From: UBA8437 sp963578885
GTDB lineage: Bacteria; Planctomycetota; Planctomycetia; Planctomycetales; Planctomycetaceae
Direction of reading: 5' to 3'
DNA length: 12,558 bases
Assembly (NCBI GenBank): GCA_963578885.1
Contig: CAUZEQ010000132.1
Coordinates: forward strand, 1-12,558
The first letter of the stretch is position 1, and every line of letters starts with the position of its first letter. Under the pieces are notes generated by a model. The model was not told the DNA's origin, did not search any database, and was given only the letters and a program-made list of their open reading frames with translations. Shown in pieces: positions 1 to 6,505 of the stretch. The translations under genes were made by a program, and so were the position numbers.

Positions 1-110
1 GGCCTGACCCCTTTTCAACCAGCACACGCTGCAACACGAAGAAGGGGTCAGGCCCCGCCTGCGGAACGCGACAGGTGGAGCAGGACTCTTGGTGGGCGGC
101 GTCAGACCCC
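1..110. repeat. Long-hairpin intergenic repeat, copy 1 (left arm cut by window edge)
   Basis: This stretch matches the repeat at 8651 onward in the same orientation. By eye, 56 of the first 60 bases and 17 of the next 20 are identical without gaps. Positions 1-13 (GGCCTGACCCCTT) are a perfect inverted repeat of 42-54, leaving a 28-nt loop. The outer right arm ends with GGCGGCGTCAGACCCC at 95-110, which is nearly the reverse complement of the outer left arm of copy 2 (8595-8610). The left arm of this copy therefore probably lies outside the window. It sits 28 bp downstream of the stop codon of DUF1501 gene A. Similarity to copy 2 continues weakly through 111-140, up to the stop codon itself. 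It could act as an mRNA 3' end structure, but there is no clear U-tract of an intrinsic terminator. Confidence 0.75.
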
Positions 111-137
111 CGCTGCTCGAATTATCAAACGGGCTGT

Positions 138-1502
138 CTAGCCAAACAACGGCCGGATCGCCTCACCGTCGGCGAGCGTCTGCGGTTTCGAGAATCGATC
201 ACGGATCCGGTGCCTGGGGTCGACCCCCAACGCGGTGTAGATCGTCGCCGCCACATCCTCGGGAGTGACCGGGTCGGTCTGGGGATAGGCGGCGAACCGA
301 TCGGAGGATCCGTGCACGAGGCCGCCCTTGATCCCGCCGCCGGCGAACAGGATTGAGAAACAATGCGGCCAGTGGTCACGACCATCGGGAGTCGCACCGG
401 CCGAAGAGGTCACCTGCCCCAGCTTGGGTGTGCGGCCGAACTCCGCCAGGCAGGCCACCAGCGTATCGTCGAGCATGCCCCGCTCGGCAAGATCCTCGAC
501 CAACGCCGAAAGTGCCTGGTCCGTCGGAGGACACAGCCCCTTGACCAGGCTCTGGTAATGCCCCTTGTGCCCGTCGAAGGCCTGCCCCCCGGCCCAGACC
601 GACACCAGCCTCACGCCACGCTCGATCAATCGCCTCGCCAGCAGCAGGCACTGCCCCAGGTGCGGCAGCCCGCCACCGCGGACACCGGACACCTCGCGAC
701 GTAACCCGTATCGCTTCCGAACCGACTCGGGCTCGTCATCCAGCCGAAATGCTTCACGCGCCTCGGCCGCCGTGATCAAATCGAACGCCTTCTCGTAGAA
801 GACATCCTTGCGATCCAGAGCCCGCGGCGGCACCGGTTCATCGAGACCACGGTCCAGCTGTGACAGCAACCGGCGTCGTTGCCCGAATCGGGCCTCGCCC
901 AGGGTCTGTTCGAGACCGGGAACGTGGTAGTCGCCCTGGCTGGGGTCCCCGGCGATGAACGGGTCGTACGAGTCGCCCAGGAAACCGGCTAGGACGCCGG
1001 GAATGAAGTGGCCGCAATTGAAGAATCGCTTGGGCAGGTGGACGTAATCCGGCAAGGCCCGCTCGGTCGGCATCAGCTTCGCCAGCACCGAGCCGTAAGC
1101 CGGAGCGTTCGAGGGTGAAGAGCCTCGGATCAGTTGCGAGTCCTTCAGAGGAACCTGGCCGGTCAACATGAAGTACGAGCTGGCGTTGTGGTCGACGATG
1201 GTGTGGTTGACCGATCGGACCACGCTGAAATGGTGCATCTGACGGGCCAGTTGCGGCAGGTGCTCGCACAGCTGGTAGCCGGGAATCGTCGTGTCGATCG
1301 GTTTCAGCGGACCCCGGATGTTCTCGGGAGCCTCGGGCTTCATGTCCCACATGTCGATCTGGCTGGGTCCCCCTTCCATGAAGAAGAGGATGCAGCCTTT
1401 GGCCGTGGCCCGGGACGGGTCTGCGGCAAGCACGTCGGGCAACGAGAGTCCCAGGGCCCCCAGGCCACCCACCTGCAAAACGTCCCGTCGCCGCCAGCTC
1501 AT
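138..1502 (-). CDS. DUF1501 family protein A (Tat-exported)
   Basis: A 454-residue protein of the DUF1501 family, which Pfam places in the alkaline-phosphatase-like clan and which is greatly expanded in planctomycetes. Its biochemical role is not established. The N-terminus has an SWRRRDVLQVGG twin-arginine motif followed by a hydrophobic, Ala/Gly/Leu-rich stretch to about residue 27, suggesting Tat export. Family blocks visible are EGGPSQIDMWDMKPEAP (about 43-59), the EFGRTPK block (about 354-360) and RDHWPHCFSILFAGGGIKGG (about 375-394). I chose the ATG at 1502 because GGGAG lies 6 nt upstream; the TTG at 1508 has no room for a ribosome site. It is transcribed divergently from the oxidoreductase gene. 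Planctomycete DUF1501 genes often sit beside a DUF1549/DUF1553 cytochrome gene; none is in this window, although the region beyond position 1 is not visible. The family call is secure, the function is not. Confidence 0.93.
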   Translation of the reverse strand: MSWRRRDVLQVGGLGALGLSLPDVLAADPSRATAKGCILFFMEGGPSQIDMWDMKPEAPENIRGPLKPIDTTIPGYQLCEHLPQLARQMHHFSVVRSVNHTIVDHNASSYFMLTGQVPLKDSQLIRGSSPSNAPAYGSVLAKLMPTERALPDYVHLPKRFFNCGHFIPGVLAGFLGDSYDPFIAGDPSQGDYHVPGLEQTLGEARFGQRRRLLSQLDRGLDEPVPPRALDRKDVFYEKAFDLITAAEAREAFRLDDEPESVRKRYGLRREVSGVRGGGLPHLGQCLLLARRLIERGVRLVSVWAGGQAFDGHKGHYQSLVKGLCPPTDQALSALVEDLAERGMLDDTLVACLAEFGRTPKLGQVTSSAGATPDGRDHWPHCFSILFAGGGIKGGLVHGSSDRFAAYPQTDPVTPEDVAATIYTALGVDPRHRIRDRFSKPQTLADGEAIRPLFG

Positions 1503-1536
1503 TTTCAACTCCCTGACAGGAAGGCCATCGGCCCCG

Positions 1537-1566
1537 ATTCTAAGGCCTGTGGGTTACCCCACGCAA
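1537..1566 (-). promoter_or_regulatory. Candidate sigma-70-type promoter of DUF1501 gene A
   Basis: Read on the minus strand, TTGCGT (1566-1561) is followed by an 18-nt spacer and TAGAAT (1542-1537), which differs from TATAAT at one base. The -10 box ends 34 nt before the ATG at 1502, leaving a short leader with the GGGAG site. The same arrangement (TTGnnn, 18 nt, TAGAAT, 36 nt to the start) occurs before DUF1501 gene B. The match was found by eye and has not been tested statistically. Confidence 0.4.
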
Positions 1567-1581
1567 TCTGCCTTCAGCGGC

Positions 1582-1611
1582 TTGAGACTGCAAGGTCGGC
1601 ACGGGTAGCAT
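1582..1611 (+). promoter_or_regulatory. Candidate sigma-70-type promoter of the Gfo/Idh/MocA gene
   Basis: TTGAGA (1582-1587, five of six bases of TTGACA), an 18-nt spacer and TAGCAT (1606-1611, four of six bases of TATAAT). The -10 box ends 42 nt before the ATG at 1654. The spacing and distance are plausible, but chance matches at this level are common. Confidence 0.33.
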
Positions 1612-1653
1612 GCGGTCAGCAACCACCTCACGTGTCCCCGACCGGAGCCGATC

Positions 1654-2940
1654 ATGTACCCGACCGACCGACGCACGTTCCTGGGAAGTGCCGCCGCGCT
1701 GGCCGCCACGGGACTCGGGACCCTCGAAGCCGCCGCACCCAGCGAAACGGTCAACGTCGCCGTGCTGGGTTGTGGTCGTGGAGCCAGCCTCGCCCGCGCG
1801 TTTGCACAGATCAAGCACAGCCAGGTGGTGGCCGTCTGCGACGTCGACGAGAGTCGCGGGCAGGCACTGTGCAGCCAGATCGGCCAACTCAGCGGCCGAC
1901 GTCCCGAGTACGTCGTCGATTACCGCACCCTGCTGGATCGACGCGACGTCGATGCCCTGGCCGTGGCCACTCCCGACCACTGGCACGCACCGATCACGAT
2001 CAACGCCTGCCTGGCCGGCAAGGATGTCTACGTCGAAAAACCCGCCTCGCACAATGTCCACGAGGGCCGGGTCGCGGTCACCGCAGCACGCAAGCACAAG
2101 CGGATCGTCCAGCACGGCACCAACCTCAGAGCCGCGCCCCACTACAAGCAGGCCTGGAAACTCATCGCCGAAGGCGCCATCGGCAAGGTGATGATGGTCA
2201 AGGCCATCAACAACCAGCGGCGTGGCCGGATGGCTCATCGCAAGGACGAAGCCGTCCCCAAGGGCGTCAACTACGACCTCTGGATGGGACCGGCCCCCAA
2301 GCGACCCTTCAACCGAAATCGGTTTCACTCGGGCTGGCACTGGCTGTGGGACTACGGCACCGGGGACCTGGGCAACGACGGAGTCCACCAGGTCGACATC
2401 GGACGCTGGGCACTGAACCTCGGTGCACCCAAGGCGGTCAGTTGCAGCGGAGCCAAGCTGGGATGGGCCGGTGACGCACACGAGGTGCCCGACGCGATGG
2501 TCGTGACCTGGGAGTACGACGACCTGCTGTACGTCTTCGAACAACGCGACTTCACGCCCTACCGCATGCAATCGCACATGAACGACAATGACAACATCTT
2601 CTTCGGCGACCAGGGCTACATGATGGTCGACCGGGATGGATACCGGATCTTCCACCAGAAGGGCAAACCGGGGAAGTCGTTCTACAAGAAGTGGAGCGAC
2701 GACGGAGGCCACTACCGGAACTTCATCGACTGCGTCAAAAACCGCAAGCAGGACGAACTCATCGCCGACATCCTCGAAGGACACCTCTCGGCCATGCTCT
2801 GCCACCTCGGCAACATCGCCTACCGCACCGGCAAGCGGCTGGAATTCGACGCCGAGACCGAAACCTTCACCAACGACAAGTCGGCCAACCAGTACCTGAC
2901 CCGCGAATACCGCAAGGGGTACGAGTTGCCCAGGGTCTGA
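1654..2940 (+). CDS. Gfo/Idh/MocA family oxidoreductase, Tat-exported
   Basis: A 428-residue NAD(P)-dependent oxidoreductase of the Gfo/Idh/MocA family, whose members oxidise or reduce sugars, inositols and related polyols. A twin-arginine signal (DRRTFLGSAAALAATG, residues 5-20) predicts export with its cofactor, as in many planctomycete members. The Rossmann fold follows: glycine-rich loop VAVLGCGRGA (35-44), the acidic end of strand 2 at VCDVD (61-65), ATPDHWHAP (105-113), then the family's VEKP motif (127-130), whose lysine 129 is the usual catalytic lysine. The C-terminal substrate domain contains WDYGTGDLGNDGVHQVDIG (232-250), where His245 matches the conserved family histidine. Length is normal for the exported group. 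The ATG at 1654 has GGAG 6 nt upstream. The gene is convergent with the isomerase-like gene, with only 3 bp between their stop codons. The substrate cannot be told from sequence. Confidence 0.95.
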   Translation: MYPTDRRTFLGSAAALAATGLGTLEAAAPSETVNVAVLGCGRGASLARAFAQIKHSQVVAVCDVDESRGQALCSQIGQLSGRRPEYVVDYRTLLDRRDVDALAVATPDHWHAPITINACLAGKDVYVEKPASHNVHEGRVAVTAARKHKRIVQHGTNLRAAPHYKQAWKLIAEGAIGKVMMVKAINNQRRGRMAHRKDEAVPKGVNYDLWMGPAPKRPFNRNRFHSGWHWLWDYGTGDLGNDGVHQVDIGRWALNLGAPKAVSCSGAKLGWAGDAHEVPDAMVVTWEYDDLLYVFEQRDFTPYRMQSHMNDNDNIFFGDQGYMMVDRDGYRIFHQKGKPGKSFYKKWSDDGGHYRNFIDCVKNRKQDELIADILEGHLSAMLCHLGNIAYRTGKRLEFDAETETFTNDKSANQYLTREYRKGYELPRV

Positions 2941-2943
2941 CGC

Positions 2944-3903
2944 TCAGGCCGAAGCCGCACACCGATCCAGGTACGCCCGCGCCCGGTTGATCTCCGCGGT
3001 CACCTTCGCGGTCGTCTCCAGGATCGGCACCCCACGCGGCACCGGGTGCATGAAGATCTCCACACGGCCGCGGTACTTGATCCGCTTCAGGCCCGCCACA
3101 ATCGGCCGGAAATCCAGCGGCCCGCGACCGGGCATCTGCATCAGCTCCTGGGCCTTGGGCAGCTTCTTGCTGCAGCCCATCCCGTGCTCCCACGCCTGGA
3201 AGTGCACCAGCCGCTTGCCCAGCCGTACGATGTGCTTGCCGATCAGCTCCGGATCCTGAGGCATGTGATAACCGGCCAGGGCGATCCCGATGTGTTCCGG
3301 CGGCAGCAGGTCCATCAGCATCAATTGCGATTCGGGCGAATTGATGATTGTCCCGCTGTGATTCTCGATCCCGATCCTCACCCCGATCTCCTCGGCAGCC
3401 GCCACGTGAGGCTTCAGTTTCTCGGCCAACGCCTTCACCGCCGATTTCAGCGGATCGCCGGTCAGGTTGCGGGGCCCGATGGAATTGCAGATCACCATGT
3501 CGCCGCCCAGCGCTTTCAGCAACTTCATCTCCGGCTGCATGCCGAAGACTCCGTACTTGAAGCAGGTCATGCTCCCCATCCGGACCTTGTTCTTCCTCAA
3601 CAGGTCCCGCACAACGTCGACTCCCAGTTCGTCGACCTGCTCCCGCTGGTTGCCATGCGGCCGCGCCCAGAACTCGACCGACTCGGCCCCGCACTTGCGG
3701 ACCTCCGGCAGGATCTCCGCCAGAGGCTTCGTGCCGTACATGCAGGCCCCGACGATGTAACTGAGCCGGAAGGACTTCTTCGACTCGGCCGAGACGACTG
3801 CCTCCAACGTACCACCGGCGGCCAGGGCTGCTCCTGCCGCGATGAAGTCACGCCGTGTCTGCATCTCACCCTGCATCTCACCCTGCATGTCCCGGGTCTC
3901 CAT
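2944..3903 (-). CDS. Sugar phosphate isomerase/epimerase-like TIM-barrel protein, Tat-exported
   Basis: A 319-residue (longest start) protein of the xylose-isomerase-like TIM-barrel (AP endonuclease 2) superfamily, whose members isomerise or epimerise sugars and ketoses at a divalent metal centre. Visible landmarks are SVEFWARPHG (75-84), GIRIGIE-type strand GVRIGIENHSG (174-184) with likely metal ligand Glu180, HFQAWEHG (234-241) and VEIFMHP (281-287) with likely ligand Glu282. The twin-arginine signal TRRDFIAAGAALAAGG (16-31) predicts export. The start is ambiguous: in-frame ATGs lie at 3903, 3888, 3876 and 3864, three of them generated by a 12-bp tandem repeat. The ATG at 3888 has the best ribosome site (GGAG, 9 nt upstream); all four keep the Tat motif. 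The first two starts overlap the end of the hydrolase gene, suggesting co-translation. The substrate is unknown. Confidence 0.9.
   Translation of the reverse strand: METRDMQGEMQGEMQTRRDFIAAGAALAAGGTLEAVVSAESKKSFRLSYIVGACMYGTKPLAEILPEVRKCGAESVEFWARPHGNQREQVDELGVDVVRDLLRKNKVRMGSMTCFKYGVFGMQPEMKLLKALGGDMVICNSIGPRNLTGDPLKSAVKALAEKLKPHVAAAEEIGVRIGIENHSGTIINSPESQLMLMDLLPPEHIGIALAGYHMPQDPELIGKHIVRLGKRLVHFQAWEHGMGCSKKLPKAQELMQMPGRGPLDFRPIVAGLKRIKYRGRVEIFMHPVPRGVPILETTAKVTAEINRARAYLDRCAASA
3859..3888 (-). repeat. 12-bp tandem repeat at the isomerase-like gene start
   Basis: On the minus strand ATGCAGGGTGAG occurs twice in tandem (3888-3877 and 3876-3865) and is followed by a partial third unit, ATGCAG (3864-3859). 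Each unit supplies an in-frame ATG and a GGGTGAG stretch that resembles a ribosome site. The first unit also contains the TGA stop (3880-3878) of the upstream hydrolase gene. Gain or loss of a unit would keep the reading frame of the isomerase-like protein. Confidence 0.8.
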
Positions 3904-4855
3904 TGAGGTTTTCAGCTCCCAGCATCATACCGCGGGCCGCCTCGACAATCGGCTCCATCGGGATCCCGTTGTGACCCACTCCCGGCAGCTCAATAAACCG
4001 CCGCTTGACCCCGGTGGCCGAGTGGGACGGAGCGGCTTCAAACAGCTTCCTGGACAGGCGAATCGGAATCAGCCGATCCTCGGTTCCGTGCACGATTGCC
4101 AGGGGACAGGTCACGTCGCCGATGTGGTCGATCGACTCGTAACGGTCCAGCAGCAGCCAGCGAACCGGCAGCCAGGGGTAGTTGTGGCTGCCGGTGTCGG
4201 TCATCGACGAAAACGGAGCCCTCAGAACCAGCCCACCCGGCGGAGTGCCGCCGCGGCACATCTCCGCCGCCAGGCGAACCGCCACGGCACACCCCAGCGA
4301 TTCTCCGAACAGGATCAGCCGATCGGGAGCAACTCCGTGAGCCGCCAGCCAGAGCTGGATGCTGTGTGCATCAGCGTGCAGTGACGCCTCGGTCGGTGTT
4401 CCAGAGTTTTCGGCATAGCCGCGGAAATCTACGAGCACCACGTCGAGTCCCACGTCAGTGAAGCCGGCGATCGAGCCAGCCCGGTAGCCGCGGTGACCGG
4501 CATTGCCGGGGAAATACAGCAGCAGTGATCTGTCGTCGAAGAGTCGTGCCAGGGCCCCGGCAAGATCATCGGCCGACTGACCCCGGGCCAGCGCCAGCCA
4601 GCCGTGCAGCAGCAGGTCGTCGCCAACCGGTACCTCGATCTCGTGAACCTGCCCCCGAGGCAGACCGCACTCGGCCGCCGGCAGAGACGCCACCCGCGTG
4701 GGAAAGTACATCATCGACCGCTGCAACCAGGCAAACATCACCACCAGCGCCAGGTAGGGAACCAGCAGGTACAGGACGACTCGACGCAACCAAGCTCGAA
4801 ACCGACCCTGGGCAGACGAATCACCTGATGACTCCGATTCGACCCGTTCGCCCAC
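3878..4855 (-). CDS. Membrane-anchored alpha/beta hydrolase (Bem46/ABHD13-like)
   Basis: A 325-residue serine hydrolase of the alpha/beta fold. An N-terminal membrane segment (about residues 26-45, VVLYLLVPYLALVVMFAWLQ) is followed by the MMYFPTR block typical of the Bem46/ABHD13-like group. Core motifs: oxyanion region YFPGNAGHRG (114-123), DFRGYAENSGTPTE (143-156), nucleophile elbow GESLG (184-188) with Ser186, HGTEDRLIP (256-264) with Asp260, and GVGHNG (292-297) with His295. The catalytic triad is therefore complete. The anchor implies action at the cytoplasmic membrane; the natural ester or acyl substrate is unknown. The start is GTG at 4855 with a G-rich site (GGGG) about 7 nt upstream; no ATG lies near it. 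The 3' end overlaps the isomerase-like gene, and 116 nt separate it from the sulfatase upstream. Confidence 0.9.
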   Translation of the reverse strand: MGERVESESSGDSSAQGRFRAWLRRVVLYLLVPYLALVVMFAWLQRSMMYFPTRVASLPAAECGLPRGQVHEIEVPVGDDLLLHGWLALARGQSADDLAGALARLFDDRSLLLYFPGNAGHRGYRAGSIAGFTDVGLDVVLVDFRGYAENSGTPTEASLHADAHSIQLWLAAHGVAPDRLILFGESLGCAVAVRLAAEMCRGGTPPGGLVLRAPFSSMTDTGSHNYPWLPVRWLLLDRYESIDHIGDVTCPLAIVHGTEDRLIPIRLSRKLFEAAPSHSATGVKRRFIELPGVGHNGIPMEPIVEAARGMMLGAENLNGDPGHAG

Positions 4856-4971
4856 GGCTGCACCCCGATGTAGGAGCCCGGATGATGGTCACGGGGTCGG
4901 ATTGTGTGCAAGAGCGGAGATCGCCTGCGGGCCTGAAAGCCTGAGGCCGAACACCCCCACCCCCGCCGCGG

Positions 4972-6438
4972 TCACCGTCCCTCTCGCTTGTTCTCATCGA
5001 ACCGCTCATTGTGCGACGGCATCACCGCACCGGTCTCCTTCAGCATCCGGTGCAGCACCGCCTGCATCGCTCGGGTCCGATCGGGCTTCGCCCGGGCCAG
5101 GTCCCGGCTCTCGCCCATGTCATCATCAAGATCGAACAGCTCGACCCGCCCCGTCTCGTACCACTCGATCAGCTTCCATCGCCCGTCTCGAATGGCCCCG
5201 GCAGGAGCCCCGCCCTGGTTGCCGTAGTGAGGATAATGCCAAAGCACCGGACCCCGGTCCCGCTTGCGGCCCTTCAGCAGCTTCACGAAGCTCATCCCAT
5301 CTCGGTGTTGATCGGGTCGAGGCTTCAGGCCGGTGATTTCGAGGATCGTCGGGTAGAAATCGGTGCTGGTGACCACCTGGTCGCAGACGCTGCCCGCGGT
5401 GGTGACACCCGGCCAGCGCACGATCATCGGCTCGCGAATTCCTCCCTCGTAGATCCAACCCTTGCCGCCCCGCAGCGGCAGGTTGCTGGTCGGGTGCCCC
5501 TCGGACGTCGACAGACCGCCGTTGTCTGACATGAAGAACACGACCGTGTTCCGATCGAGTCCCAGCCGCTTCAACCCATCCAGCACCGTCCCGACCGCCG
5601 CGTCCATCGCCTCGATCATGCCGGCATAAACGGCATGAGCCTGCAGCGTGCGGACCCGTCGCAGATGCTCCTTCCTGGAAAACTCTCCCGCCACGGCCCC
5701 AGCGTCCAGGCTCTTCCGCTTGGCCTGGTACTTCTCGCGGAGATCCTTGCGAGCCATCAGGGGGGTGTGGACCGAGTAGAACGAGAGGTACGCCAGGAAG
5801 GGTTTCTTGCGGTTCGCCTCGATGAACTTCACCGTCTCCCGGGCCAGGCGTGCCGGCAGGTGCTCACCCGCAGGACCGTCCTTCAATCTCGGGTTGCCGT
5901 AGGGTGAGAAGTACTTCTTGCCGCCGTAGGGGCCTCCGCGGGTGATCCCTCCCTGGTTGACATCGAATCCCTGGCTCTCGGGCCAGAACCCCTCGGGACC
6001 CAGGTGCCACTTGCCGGCAAAAAACGTCGCGTAGCCCGCCCCCTTCAAGGCCTCGGCCAGCGTCACCTCGCTGTGAGCCATCCGGTCGCTGTAGGCGGCC
6101 GGCAACAGCCGGGTGTTGCGTCGCCACCGCCGGGGCTGGTTGCCGCCTGCGGCGTTGATGTAGTCGGTGATGCCGGTGCGCGACGGGTACCGCCCGGTCA
6201 GGATACTGGCCCGAGTGGGGCTGCAGACCGGACAGGCGGCGTAGGCATTGGTAAACCGCATGCCCGATCTGGCCAGGCCGTCGACATGCGGCGTGTCGTA
6301 AAACGAACTGCCAAAGCAGCCCAGGTCCCTCCATCCCAGGTCGTCGACCAGGAAGAAGACCACGTTGGGTCGATCGGCCGCAGGCGACGTCAACGGGCCC
6401 AGCAGCACCACGGCGACCAGCAGCGACCAACCACGCAT
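4972..6438 (-). CDS. Secreted formylglycine-dependent sulfatase (arylsulfatase family)
   Basis: A 488-residue type I sulfatase, which hydrolyses sulfate esters using a formylglycine made from an active-site cysteine. A Sec-type signal peptide (MRGWSLLVAVVLLGPLTSPA, cut near residue 21) points to export. Motifs in order: metal-binding VDDLGW (31-36, Asp32 and Asp33), the maturation sequence CSPTR with the tail LTGRYPSR (Cys72 is the residue oxidised), GKWHLG (142-147), YSVHTP (221-226), SDNGG (304-308) and GGKGWIYEGG with Lys326. The typical C-terminal block WKLIEW...ELFDLDDDMGES is present, so the protein looks complete and active. I placed the start at the ATG at 6438, not at the longer upstream options, because AGGAG lies 7 nt upstream and the signal peptide begins there. 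It may act on sulfated glycans; no maturase gene is in the window. It lies 67 nt downstream of the transporter gene, probably co-transcribed. Confidence 0.95.
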   Translation of the reverse strand: MRGWSLLVAVVLLGPLTSPAADRPNVVFFLVDDLGWRDLGCFGSSFYDTPHVDGLARSGMRFTNAYAACPVCSPTRASILTGRYPSRTGITDYINAAGGNQPRRWRRNTRLLPAAYSDRMAHSEVTLAEALKGAGYATFFAGKWHLGPEGFWPESQGFDVNQGGITRGGPYGGKKYFSPYGNPRLKDGPAGEHLPARLARETVKFIEANRKKPFLAYLSFYSVHTPLMARKDLREKYQAKRKSLDAGAVAGEFSRKEHLRRVRTLQAHAVYAGMIEAMDAAVGTVLDGLKRLGLDRNTVVFFMSDNGGLSTSEGHPTSNLPLRGGKGWIYEGGIREPMIVRWPGVTTAGSVCDQVVTSTDFYPTILEITGLKPRPDQHRDGMSFVKLLKGRKRDRGPVLWHYPHYGNQGGAPAGAIRDGRWKLIEWYETGRVELFDLDDDMGESRDLARAKPDRTRAMQAVLHRMLKETGAVMPSHNERFDENKREGR

Positions 6439-6505
6439 CGGATCACTCCTCTCCCGCATCCGCTGCGGAGCCGGCCAGGGGGTCCGCAACTCCATCGCCC
6501 CCCAG

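Larger units (their letters stand above)
1503..1653. other. Divergent intergenic region between DUF1501 A and the oxidoreductase
   Basis: This gap holds two back-to-back, non-overlapping sigma-70-like promoter candidates, listed separately, and the ribosome binding sites of both genes (GGGAG 6 nt before 1502 on the minus strand, GGAG 6 nt before 1654 on the plus strand). A small inverted repeat, GTGGG (1549-1553) and CCCAC (1558-1562) with a 4-nt loop, lies inside the spacer of the minus-strand promoter and could be a weak operator. I see no short gene here. Confidence 0.5.

Noticed and set aside
1..110. CRISPR-like array or tRNA in the repeat region
   Set aside because: There is no regular repeat/spacer periodicity and no cloverleaf arms; the structure is one long inverted repeat.
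1503..1508. TTG start two codons upstream for DUF1501 gene A
   Set aside because: The GGGAG site abuts the TTG directly, whereas it is 6 nt from the ATG at 1502.
1134..2474. 446-codon plus-strand open frame spanning the DUF1501 A and oxidoreductase region
   Set aside because: It crosses the divergent promoter region and overlaps two clear genes in other frames. Its product is low-complexity, Arg/Gly/Pro/Gln-rich and without family motifs, as expected of a shadow frame in high-GC DNA.
1540..2805. 421-codon minus-strand open frame opposite the oxidoreductase gene
   Set aside because: Val/Asp-rich translation without recognisable motifs; it is the antisense of a well-supported Gfo/Idh/MocA gene.
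3046..3906. 286-codon plus-strand open frame opposite the isomerase-like gene
   Set aside because: Its His/Leu/Gln-rich product lacks motifs and lies antisense to a gene with clear TIM-barrel landmarks.
4856..4971. Terminator or small gene between hydrolase and sulfatase
   Set aside because: Only a 5-bp GGCCT/AGGCC pairing was found, with no U-tract and no credible short open frame.
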